Assembly (NCBI GenBank): GCA_949318235.1
Contig: OX439136.1
Location: 11,849,313-11,913,312 of the forward strand
DNA: 64,000 nt
Reading direction: 5' to 3'
From: Ecdyonurus torrentis
Taxonomy: Eukaryota; Arthropoda; Insecta; Ephemeroptera; Heptageniidae
Below the pieces are notes generated by a model, which was not told the origin of the DNA, searched no databases, and was given only the letters and a program-made list of their open reading frames with translations. Position numbers and translations under genes: made by a program. This document shows positions 22,406 through 42,600 of this stretch, piece by piece (the first letter of the stretch is position 1; every line of letters starts with the position of its first letter).

Positions 22406-23753
22406 ATTATCCACTTAATAAAGAAGTCTCTTTTTATATACTGCAAAATTTATTAATACAAACTTGAAACAAATATCAGAGAAATAATAGTATTAAGCAC
22501 TATACTTTATTAACAATGGTTTTAAAAAATTGTAAAAAAAAAGTAGCAATTTAGACAAATTTTATTTTAGGTCATAAGATTTTTATTATTTTGTTTGCTG
22601 AACAGCACAATTACATTTGTATTTCCAATTAATAGGTATATTATAAAGACTGATAATTACAAAGACTTAAAATATTGAAATATTCTAAACTGCATATTTT
22701 TAAATACACAGAATAGTGAAGTCACTGGGAAAATTTTATAAAATTATTTATAAATTTCAAATGTTCTTTGATTATTCATAACTTTGAAGTGCAAAATTGT
22801 CCTCTTTTTTTTCACAACCCATAAAATCTCTTATACTAGTCTCATTAACCAATAATAAAAAAATGTAAATATTTTATTGCATTGCGAGATATATAAGCTA
22901 GTACTGTACAAATAACTATCTACCTAGTTATTAAAGAAGGGTTGGAAAAATTAAAATAGAATTACTTATATCAAGATGTATATATATAGAAATTGGTGTT
23001 GTTTGCCCAGGTAGCACCAGGTATGAAACGTCATATACAAGGTGAATCATAACAAGAGGGGAAATTTCAAGCACCACGTACTTGCCATAAGAGGGGAAAG
23101 TTTTTTGTCCCTCCTCCTCTTCCAGGTACATACTGTATTGAACCTTAGAGACCACGTGGGTCTGTTGACAATCACATTGTATGACGAATGTCAAAATTTG
23201 AAGTTTTACGAAGGGAACCAAGTTCTTACAACAGTTAAAGGCCGTATTATAATACCTTATGCTCTATCCATCTTGACTTATAGCCTATATAGGTATATAA
23301 AAAAATAGCAATAAAAAAAAGAGACTTTTTGGCACTAATATTGAAATTACTTGGGTATTTATGGCTATTTAATACAAAAGTAAATATTTTTTTTAATAAA
23401 TAAGTTATTTTATTGCTTCATAGTTTAACTTTATTATTTGCTAATGATGATATGAGTATAAAAGTTGACGTTTGCCAGTTTTGGAAAAAAAAAAAAAAAA
23501 AAAAAAAAAAATTCATACTCAAGTGCACTTCCTTGCTTTTCTATTTAATAACATATCAGGAAGGCCATAAACACCAACATTTATATTTCATTTCTTTACT
23601 GTGCTCAAAAAATAAGAAAATGACATGATGATCTATTAGTGATATTCATAAACCTCTTTTTATCGTTTTCTCCCCTTTTAAAAATCAAAACCAGTGACTT
23701 AATTATTATTATTATGAATGGGAGAAGTTTATGAACAAAACTAAACTAATGGT
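22406..23753. other. METAP2 3' flank / intergenic, no gene seen
   Basis: AT-rich with an A-tract at 23485-23510. Open frames around 22931-23308 on both strands overlap each other and have no recognisable homology or splice support. Confidence 0.5.
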
Positions 23754-30972
<7,219 letters not shown>

Positions 30973-31370
30973 TTTTATTACAGCTGTTTTGAAAATGTTA
31001 AAAAAAGGAACTTCGTTGAAATTCGCAAACGACTCGTGCTAATTCGGCTCGAAGGAATAAAAATTTCAAACTTCAGCGGGAAGGTGACACTCGAACAGCT
31101 CGCGCAGCTCGAACCTCTCGAACCTCAACCCAAAGAGATTATAATACCCAGACTCTATAATAACTCTATCATGCCTCAAACGTTCTCCAGTCTCCACCGC
31201 CGTACTGGGCCGTCTTTCTACTACGCCTAGAAAATCGGAATTCCTGATCCTGACCATATTCGCCTCCCATATATTAGTATATCCGTGTTCCTTATCTTCG
31301 CAGACCGTTGACAACTTTAGGGGATTTTTAAATATTTTAACCGAGTCATGCATGCAGCATGCGATAATAT
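30973..31370 (-). promoter_or_regulatory. Probable METAP2 5' UTR/promoter region
   Basis: The stretch just upstream of the METAP2 start is clearly less AT-rich than its surroundings and includes repeated TCGAAC/GCTCG words at about 31090-31130. No TATA box is evident. Its assignment rests on position and base composition. Short open frames inside it have no recognisable homology. Confidence 0.4.
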
Positions 31371-32650
31371 TCTGCTTTTAAAAAATTAGTTTTAATTTTT
31401 TGGGGGGAAAGGAGGGGGGAGGAATACTCAAGTTACGATTTGCAATTTCACGTAACATAAATCAAATGCATTACATGTTCAGTAAATCAATTGTTTATTT
31501 AAAATTATTTGGTTCTCATAGCCATTTAGGCGTACCATATATTATATGCATACAAACGTACAAATTATATTAATTACACATTTTTTAATTTTTTTATTCA
31601 TGTTATAAATTTATGTATTTTTAATATCCTATTTTTGTATATTCCATAGGAACCATATACCATTTGAACTTTTTTACTTTCTTCTTCTTCTTCCTTTTTT
31701 CTTTCTTTCTTTCTTTTTTTTTTTTTTTTTTTTTTTTTCCTTCATTTTTTTTTTTTTTTTTTACTTTGTTCATTATGCTAATAATACAAAAAAAGTATGA
31801 ATATAAAGAGATCTTTTACTTTTGCACAATTATTGTGCCCTACCAATACGAATTGCCATTATTAATATTGTAAAAAAAGTTAGATAACAATTTATGGTTA
31901 AAATAATATGATGGGTTCATCAGCTCATCAGTATTCACAATACTTGATGAATTGGTATATATTAAGTTTTTCATAATTAATTAAATATTAGTGAGGAAAT
32001 AAAATAGGAACTTAACAGAAGTATTCATATACAAATTAATAATAAAGAGTAACATTAAAAAACCATTATACAATACAATATATTAATATACGAAGAAAGA
32101 AAAAGTTTTAAATGCAATATTTTGGAATCGACTACAGATAAATTTATATAATTAAAGGTTAATATTTTAAAAGTAGTTAGAATTAAAATTTTGCCTCAAA
32201 AGTCAAAAATGGGATATCTGGTTGTGGTTGTTGTTGTTTTCATACATCTCGTAAAATTTGCAAAATTAAAAAAAAAAAAAAAAAAAAAAATCCTGCTTTT
32301 TATATAGGTAAGGATGAACACATCTTTCATTACTATTATTAACAATATTATAGAAAAAAAAAAAGCTGAAACAGGTAATCCAAAATTTTGACTTTTAAGA
32401 CTTTTGTTCAAAAGTAAAAAAAAAAGGACGATCACTTTTATCTTCTTCTTTGCTGTCCCCCCCCCCCCCCCCCCCCCCCCAATATATATTTGCATCGTTT
32501 AAATTGATGCTTACATTTTTTGAGCAGAAAATGGATTATAATATTTTTATTATGTGACTAAAATATAATTATTATTATTCTAAATATTATTAATTATTAA
32601 ATTATTCTAACATATAATCTTTTTATAAAGTTTCTATTGTATAAAAAAGT
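31371..32650. other. Intergenic region between METAP2 and the RING gene
   Basis: It contains T- and C-rich low-complexity runs: T-rich 31680-31761, A-run 32269-32290 and C-run 32458-32480. I see no gene. Confidence 0.6.
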
Positions 32651-35600
32651 CTAAGATAGGACAACTTTGAGTACTTTTTCAATGGGTTCACGACAGATTG
32701 GACAAGTTACTAACAAGTCTGAGTCTCCACATTGAGTGCAACAAGAAATATGTCCACACGGGACAATAGCGTAATCTCTTTCATTTTCCATGCAGATGAC
32801 ACATATTCCCAACCATGGTTCAGATCTCTGCTTAGGTACAGGGGTATCAGGAGGCAATACTTGAAATGGAACAATGGGAAGAGGATCTTCATGAGCAGGA
32901 ATCTCCTGAGGTTGTTCTTGTGGTTGAGGAACTGCATTTGCAACAGCACGGGGTGTACGAGCAGCTTCAGCTACTGCTTGGGCAGTTCCTGAAAAAAAAA
33001 AAAACGTGAAAATTAATTAAAATTCTTTTAGAAAAATAAATTAATCAATAAAAAAAAACTGGTATTTATTGCATTAATATTATATGAGAAATTTTAAAAG
33101 TAAAGTTGTATTTAAGTTTTTCAGTATTAACTATATAACATCTTGGAGATATAGAAATCTCTTCTACCACCGTCGTAAAAAAAAAAAAAGAAAAAAAAAC
33201 TAATAATAATTAAAAACAAAAACAAAAACTTTTAAATATATAGTGCTCAAAAAATTTCAAATTTAAAAAAAACAACACACAATAAGCAAAGTTGAGTCTC
33301 CTTTCTCTAAAAAACAAAGCATTTTTGTTTTAATTTAGGATGTAAATAATGATATTATATATATTATTAACAATTGCAAGGATAATTATTTTAATTTGAT
33401 AATATTGATTATTAATCGATTATTATTGGCTATTTTCTAATCATGGGGCGTACCTATCATGGCAATCTCCATCTCCTCCATATAGGTGCACACTCGGGTC
33501 AGCAAGGTCAATCTGCAGAGCTTCTCTCCCAACTCCAATAGACCAAAGTCGAGCAAGTGGTCACGCAAGACAGGGTAGGGCCAATCAGCCATTATGCGTA
33601 ACTGATCTAAGCCATCCGCGGCTAAATTGGCTTCCTGCAAACAAAAACAAAAAAATTGTCAACCACATTTTTTTTTATTATTATTAATTATTAATATTAT
33701 TAATTATTATTAACTTAATGATTTATTTGTCATTTTTTATTATTTTTTTTTATATAATATATAATATGCTTCTTATACCGGCGATGATTTTTTTTTTTAA
33801 TTAATGGCTGAACACAAGGTAAAGAGTGGCATATAATTGTATCCCTCATTTTAAAATTTTCAAGTATCAATATGCACTTGTCTGAGAAAAAAAAGTTTAG
33901 TAGGTTTCTCTATAAGCGCAATGTTAAATAAGGGCAACTTTTTCTAGCCCACCCCTGACTGGTGCTACGTCACTGCCAGGTGATATGAAGCATTATTGCC
34001 ATCTACGACCACATAACATACCCGAAGTATTTGGTCCAAATTGCCGTGAACTCTCATGCAATTACATACAGGTGGTGGGCTCTCAGGTAGAGGAATTTCA
34101 GCAACCATGGGCAGACTCACGCGACGATTTACTGCGGCACGCTGGGGTTCAATTAAGACATGAGCTGCTGGAGCGACTCCTTGACGGACATGAGCGACTG
34201 GAGCGACTTCTGGATATATATCAGCGGCTGGAGCAAATACTCGATGGGCATGAGCCACTGGAGCGACTTCTGCAAAGACATGAGCGGCTGGAGCTACTCC
34301 TTGACGGACATGAGCGACTGGAGCGACTTCTGGATATATATCAGCGGCTGGAGCAAATAATCGATGGACATGAGTCACTGGATCGACTTCTGCAAAGACA
34401 TGAGCAGCTGGAGCGACTCCTTGACGGACATGAGCGACTTCTGGATATATATCAGCGGCTGGAGCAAATACTGGATGGACATGAGCGGTTCGAGCAGCTC
34501 CTGGATAGACATAAGCAGCTGGGGCGACTTCTGGAACTTGAATCCCGTTTTCTGCAAATGTAATATGATATGCCAAACATTTCTTTGCTAGATAAAATTC
34601 TATATTCTGCGTATTTCCTATTTCCATGTGCGAACAGATATGCAGATCTGCATAGGGCTTAATTTTAACTTCTTTTTTTTATTATTATTTTTTTTTTTTT
34701 GAGTAAAATTTTTGGCAGGGATATGGTGGTGCACATCTTATATTATTTTATGATAAAAAAATACCATATTACTGTTATTTCTGTCAGGCAATTTTTTTTT
34801 CCTCGTTACAACTTTCAAATATCCAAAGAAGAATAAATCACCCATACAAAAAATTCAATACAACATATATTTTTAATATTTGGACCTAATTTTATAAATT
34901 TGTATAATACTACTAATAGTATACTATTGTTAATAATCCAAAAGTGCATATCGCTTCTCACAATTCATTAAGGCCATACAGAATCTACTTTAAAAAATAA
35001 CAAAAATTGAAACCTGCACTTTACTAGGTTGGGAAATCTACAAGAATGCATACAATATAGCGTAATTGGTCTTAAATTAAAGGCAATACAATATTATTTT
35101 ACAGGAATGTGTTAAAAAAATGTATTGCAAAATTTGACTCCGTGGCAAGGAGAAACGTTTTGCAAAGTCGCAATTTTTACTACAGTGTTAAGAGAGCTCG
35201 TTTTTAGCAGGCGATATCTCTATTAATATTAAAGATAAATCCATAGTGTAAGCGAGGAAAATTATCCTCATATCTTCCTATTTATGAATATCAAAGAAAA
35301 AAAAATTTAAAATAAAAATTACAGGCGTAATTCAATTAGCTGTAAAAATGTAGCCAAAAACCAACGGCTTAACTTATATGAGTGAAAATGATAATAGAAG
35401 CGTAGAAGCGGTAATGAAGAATGTAAAAGACTTTTATTTTGAAAAAGTTGAATTAGAAACCAATTTACAATTTTAAAAAAATTACGCATGTCAAAGTTAG
35501 GTAATCATACTATAGATACTCCCCTTACGCCTTGACTCTTCATTTCCCCTCACTTCCAAGCTTGATGCATTTCCCTTTCCGACCGCATGCAAATGTTTTT

Positions 35601-38600
35601 CTACCTAGTAAAGGAGAAAAAAAAAGTTTTTCTGTCTATACTGCCTATTCTCACTTCAATCACTTGAAATATTACAAAATATACGTTTATGTTATAATAA
35701 CTTGCATTTCCTATCACTTTTTTTTTGTATGGTTCATAATAATACAAATAATTTTTCCTATATACTTTATAATTTGTATAAAATATTAAATTATTAACAA
35801 TGTCATAAACCTTCTTTTAATGATTAAACCACAATACAATTAGTAATTTTTTTTCATTGTTTGAATTTGTTAATTACTTTTTATATTTCCTTTTGGGGGG
35901 GGGGGGGCAGGGGGGTTGTAATTAAATGTCAGTAACCATTTCGTATGTAATTTCTTTCCTTTTAATTTACATGAAATTTATTAAGATAGAATTTATTTTT
36001 AAGTTGAAAGGAACTAAATTATAATAATGAAATAATTTGTTTTTTGTTCTTTACTATAGTACAAAGCTTTATTTTAAACGTTTTCACATAGATTGCAGTG
36101 GAATTAATTATAATTAAACATAATTTTTTTTAGATTTGTTCTTATTTATAAATGGTAATTCACCATATTATATGAAATTAAATATTTGTAGTAACAATAT
36201 TTAAGAAAAACTTCTATTTAGAGAACGAAAACAAAGCTCACATATTAATTGTTTGCATAAATATAGTAATATAAACGCAATTTGCTTCAATTGGATGCAA
36301 GAATTGTTTTAAATTTCTTTATGTACGTATATTATTTAAACATCAAGCTAGACTTCAATAGTTCTTTTTCAATTTTTTTTTTATATTTTTATATTTATAT
36401 ATTTTATATTTATATGTGTCTGCGTTACACGACGTGGAGCTTCAATGTTATTGAAGCAAAGTAACAGTGGCTGACGAGAAAGCATCGAACTGAGCGTATC
36501 GCACAAAAATGTTGCGATGGTGACCAAAGATCCGCTTCTTCCATTTTTAATAGAGGTGAGTTTCATATCACTATCAGGTAAAATTTTACCTTTGTTGAAA
36601 ATGGAAGAAGCTGTTTTTGAAACTAGAAAACTCTTTTTTTTTTATATCACATTGATGCGATGTACCTGAGACGCGTGCAAGTGACATGCATGGAAATGAA
36701 AACATCATGACAACCACCGCTATTACAAAAATTAATCAAAACTTAAACTATTGACTCGAAATAACATAGTGTACCGTGTCTATTTTGGAATCTATGTATT
36801 TTTTTTTTTTTTTGAATAACCGTAATTCGCTCAGATTTTTTAAAACAATTTATGCAAAATATTAATTAATATACACAGTTATGGATTATATTGTGCAATT
36901 CATCAAGAAATGTTTTTTTTTTCCTTTAAATTTATTTTCAAATTAAAAGTTTAAAAATGTAAAAAATACAGATAATTGGTACAGATAATGACCTAAAATA
37001 ATTCAAAACAGTATTTTTTTTACTGTTTTATTGAAAGAAATAGCAAGATTAATAAATATCGGGAAAAATCAAGCAATATAAGATTATTTATATTGTATTG
37101 TGATCAAGTATAGTAATGAAAAAAATTATGACATTTTTAATAATTCAATAGCTTATAAAAATTGAAAAGTATAGGAAAAATTACTTGTATTATTATAAAC
37201 CATACAAAAAAAAAGTGATAGGAAATGCAAGTTATTATAACATAAACGTATATTTTGTAATATTTCAAGTGATTGAAGTGAGAATAGGCAGTATAGACAG
37301 AAAAACTTTTTTTTTTCTCCTTTACTAGGTAGAAAAACATTTGCATGCGGTCGGAAAGGGAAATGCATCAAGCTTGGAAGTGAGGGGAAATGAAGAGTCA
37401 AGGCGTAAGGGGAGTATCTATAGTATGATTACCTAACTTTGACATGCGTAATTTTTTTAAAATTGTAAATTGGTTTCTAATTCAACTTTTTCAAAATAAA
37501 AGTCTTTTACATTCTTCATTACCGCTTCTACGCTTCTATTATCATTTTCACTCATATAAGTTAAGCCGTTGGTTTTTGGCTACATTTTTACAGCTAATTG
37601 AATTACGCCTGTAATTTTTATTTTAAATTTTTTTTTCTTTGATATTCATAAATAGGAAGATATGAGGATAATTTTCCTCGCTTACACTATGGATTTATCT
37701 TTAATATTAATAGAGATATCGCCTGCTAAAAACGAGCTCTCTTAACACTGTAGTAAAAATTGCGACTTTGCAAAACGTTTCTCCTTGCCACGGAGTCAAA
37801 TTTTGCAATACATTTTTTTAACACATTCCTGTAAAATAATATTGTATTGCCTTTAATTTAAGACCAATTACGCTATATTGTATGCATTCGTGTAGATTTC
37901 CTAACTTAGTAAAGTGCAGGTTTCAATTTTTGTTATTTTTTAAAGTAGATTCTGTATGGCCTTAATGAATTGTGAGAAGCGATATATTAATTAACATTAG
38001 CATTATTTCTTCTGTGTATACTTAAGTACACTGTATATATATATATATATATACAGGGTCGGACTGGCTCGAAAAGGCCCACTCAGGAAGAGACCAGAGA
38101 GGGCCCACTGGGGGGGTCTGGGGGGGCGCAGCCCCCCCAGCAAAAGGGGGGTCCGGGGGGCGAAGCCCCCCGGAAAATTTTAAGACACGCCCCTTATTTG
38201 AGGAAAAATCACTTAAAAAAAGGTGCTTTTATTATTTCTTTGTTTTGCAAAAAAAATATAATTTTTTCAGTTTTTTTCAGTAAAGAAATAAGTTAAATAA
38301 CAATTTTGCTTAAGTTAATATACGATGAAAGAGTAAAAAACAAACAAAAAATATATAAGAACGAAATATTATCTATTAATTTAGTGAATGTCATATAATT
38401 ATTTTACTTAAATTTATACATAAAATTGTAACGTAATATTTTATTTTATTAATCAACATAAATTCAAATGTGTGCAACTTTTATTTTTGAAATAATTATA
38501 CTGTATGTAGTATCACATGCAAAACTTATAGCGAAGATATTTTATGATACTTTGAAATTTGTTTGGATCCATGCAGCTTAATCTTTAAATATAAACCATA

Positions 38601-38982
38601 ACTTTATTTATTTATTTTTAATTTATAGCCAGCATCAATAAGGAATTCGAATCTAAAAAAAAAAAAAAAAAAAAACTATATTCTAAAAGAGAACATATTG
38701 TCCCGAATTTTAGAAAATTGAAAAATTACGTTATATGTTTGATAACTTTAAATTATCTGGGCATAGGAAAAAGCTGATTATCACTGTGAGGTCATTTTGC
38801 GTCTTTTAAAAATTAATTAAAAATACTAAATGAACTAAAAATTAAAATATTCACATATTTATCGATTTAGGACAATGTGTCCTCTTTTATATATAATGTT
38901 TTTATGAAAACTACCCCTTAAAATTTCTTGGTATTCCTCTTTGTTCTGTTATAGGTAACAGTTTAATATTTTTTATTCCACT

Positions 38983-39051
<69 letters not shown>

Positions 39052-39164
39052 CTTTATTTTATATATATTTTTTTTTTGCGACACAATTGTTAATATTTTT
39101 TAGTATATATGAATTAAATATTTCAGTCAAATTTGCATAATTATACTTTGTAATGACTCGTAGA

Positions 39165-39197
<33 letters not shown>

Positions 39198-39594
39198 AAA
39201 AGAAGAAGAAGAAGAAGAAATCTTAAAGGCTGAATACTGGAAAATAAATTAACCTAGGTTTGTGAAGGTGTTGAGATAAGAGAATAGTTCATATATATAG
39301 TTCTTGGGCAATGAAATAAGTAAATATAGTAAATAATAAATCGTAATTACACCATTCACGTATTATTGATGAGCGCTTTAATTTAAGATGTGAAACAAAT
39401 AATAAGTATGTGTGTAATTTGATGGAATTTTAAAAAAAATTTAACTCTTTTCCTTTCAACTTTCTTCTTTTTCTCCTTTTTTTTTTTTTTTTTTTTTTTT
39501 CTTTTTTCATTTTTGTTTATTAGCGAGCAAAGGGCCCCCAGCCCAGGGGGGCCCGGTCAGGAATTCCTGACCAACTTAAATGACCAGTCCGACC

Positions 39595-39642
<48 letters not shown>

Positions 39643-42600
39643 CTCTATGTATGCTCTTTACTTTTATTACTATTATTTTATAATCCTGTACTTTAAATAA
39701 GAGAAATAATGGCCAGATTTATGATGACTTTGAGAGTGAATAGTGCCAAATGGGAAAATTATTTCAATCTTACCTTCGTCATCGCTAACCTCAAAAATTT
39801 GGACCTGATCCTGTAGCCCCTGAACAATGTCTTCTTTATCCACTGATCTATCACCATAGTTATCCTCAACTTCTCCCCAGTCATCTGCATTTTGCTGCTC
39901 GTCTTCTTCCCAGTCATCTGCATTTTGCTGCTCGTCTTCTTCCCAGTCATCTGCATTTTGCTGCTCGTCTTCTTCCCAGTCATCTGCATTTTGCTGCTCG
40001 TCTTCTTCCCAGTCATCTGCATTTTGTTGCTCGACAACTCCCCAGTCATCTGCATTTTGCCGCTCGTCCTCCACAGAAAAAGTCAAATTCTCCGCAGAAA
40101 CATATGCTGCCCCGTTCATGTCTTCCGCCGAATTATCCTGTCAATTTTTACGTAATTGGGAACCCAACCCTGGTCAAAAATCTTGAGCAAGATCTTGCCA
40201 AGATCTTGCTCAAGATTTGTTTAAGATTTTTATTATGGCACGACAAGATCTTGACAAGATCTTGCACAAGATCTTGTCAAGATCTTGCACAAGATCTTGT
40301 CAAGATCTTGAGGATAATCTTATAACAAGAAATGACAATCTTGCACAAGACACCTTGTCGTACTTAAAAATCTTGTGCAAGATTTTGGGTCCGTAAAATC
40401 TTACAGCAAAATCTTGTCAAGAATGAACAAGACTTTCGTCGTAAAATCTTGCAAAAAATCTTGTCAAGACTTTGCAAGATTATCTTAAAATCTTGCAGCA
40501 AGTCTTGCCAAGACTCTGCAAGATCTTAAATAAAATCTTGCAGAAAATCTTGTCAAGACTATGCAAGATTTTTCTATAATTTATTTCAGGAAATCTTGTT
40601 TTCTGATCTTAATATGGTCTTGGCAGCTTTTCTTCACAATGTAGAATCAAAAGCTCTGGTCAGATATCCAAGCAACTATTACTCTGGAAAATAAAAGTTT
40701 TAATTAATCTTAAAAAAAAAAAAAAATTTAAATATATTTAATTATCGCGTATTTGTTCTGCAAACTAGAATTACTTTTCAACTATTGTCCAGAATGTCCA
40801 GGCAGCAACCTAAAAAAAAAATTAAACATTAATATTGCGTATTTGTTCTGCAATCTTGAAGTAATTGTCAATTTATTGTCCAGGTGGCAAGCTAAAAAAA
40901 GCTGAACTATTATTATCTCGTACTTATTCTGCAATGTAGAAGTACTCGTCAATTATTGTCCAGGCAGCAAGCTAAAAAAACACTTAAACATAATTATTGT
41001 GTATATTTGTTCTGCAATCTTGAAGTAATCGTCAATCTATTGTCCAGGTGGCAAGCTAAAAAAAACTGAACTATTATTATCTCGTATTTTTGTTCTGCAA
41101 TCTTGAAGTAATCGTCAATTATTGTCCAGACAGCAAGCTAAAAAAAACAAACTTAAACATAATTATTGCGTATTTATTCTGCAATCTAGAAGTACTCGTC
41201 AATTATTGTCCAAACAGCAAGCTAAAAAAAAAAAAAAACTTAAACATAATTATTGCGTATATTGGTTCTGCAATCTTGAAGTAATCGTCAATTTATTGTC
41301 CAGGTGGCAAGCTAAAAAAAAAAAACTGAACTATTATTATCTCGTATTTGTTCTGCAATCTTGAAGTAATCGTCAATTATTGTTCCAGACAGCAAGCTAA
41401 AAAAAAAAAAAAAAATTAAACATATTGCGTTTGTTCTGCAATCTTGAAGTAATCGTCAATTTATTGTCCAGGTAGCAAGCTAAAAAAAAAACTGAACTAT
41501 TATTATTGCGTATTTGTTCTGCAATCTATAAGAACTCGTCAATTATTGTCCAGGCAGCAAGCTAAAAAAAAAAAAAGTTAAACATAATCATTGATTATTG
41601 GTTCTGCAATCTTGAAGTACTCGTTAATTTATTGTCCAGACAGCAAGCGTACTTGTTCAGCACTGTACTCGTCAGTTATTGGTCAGGCAAATAACAAAAT
41701 GACATTTATGTAAAAAAAAAAAAAAGTAAGAAAACAAATTTGAAGTAGAACATATATAATTAATGGTATAATATCTCTGTAACTTAATAAACAATAAGTG
41801 ATTGCTCATCGTAAAAAGCATGCAAGCTAGTAACATATAATTATATTATCTCGATATGTGCATATTATAGTTTATAGAGCATGCAACAAAATGTTAAAAT
41901 CATAAAAAATTTTATAGCATCTTGCAAGATCAGCTATAAAGAAGAAAAACTTAAAAACTTGAAATTTTTCATTGAATCTTGCCTACAGCTCAAAAAATTT
42001 AAATTATTAGAAAATCTTGCATTGATACTTGCAAGATCATTTCAAGATAAAAACCGTTAGAAAATCTTGCTTTGACTCTCTTGCAAGATCACCTAAGATA
42101 AAAACCGTTAGAAAATCTTGCTTTTACTCTTGCAAGATCAGCTCAAGATAAAAACCGTTGGAAAATCTTGCTTTGATTCTTGCAAGATCAGCTCAAGATA
42201 AAAACCGTTAGAAAATCTTGCTTTGACTCTCTTGCAAGATCACCTCAAGATAAAAACCGTTAGAAAATCTTGCTTTGACTCTTGCAAGATCAGCTCAAGA
42301 TAAAAACCGTTGAAAAATCTTGCTTTGATTCTTGCAAGATTAACTCAAGATGAAAACCGTTAGAAAATAATGCTTTAATTCTCGCATTATCCACTCAAAA
42401 TATAGTAAAAAAAGATGCAATAATTAATTTATAAGCTAATTGCCCCAAAATATTATACCCTCTTTATTCTGTTTTTAGCATTTTTATAAGAAAAAACATA
42501 AAAAAATAATTTGTTTAATCACTTTTACGAAAAAAAAAAAGAGTTACACTCACCTCATCCAAAAAAGGCCCACCTATAGCATTTCCACAGATCCATCATC

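Noticed and set aside
33985..34563. 192-codon plus-strand frame (..ERLLDGHERLERLLDIYQ..) that looks like a coiled coil
   Set aside because: It is the reverse strand of the tandem-repeat exon of the RING gene, whose splice phases and neighbouring exons support the minus strand.
39892..40155. LLVFFPVICI repeat frame on the plus strand
   Set aside because: It is the reverse strand of the 33-bp coding repeats of RING gene exon 2.
40740..42380. Possible CRISPR array from regularly spaced repeats
   Set aside because: The units are contiguous tandem repeats with no unique spacers, inside a eukaryotic intron and a foldback element.
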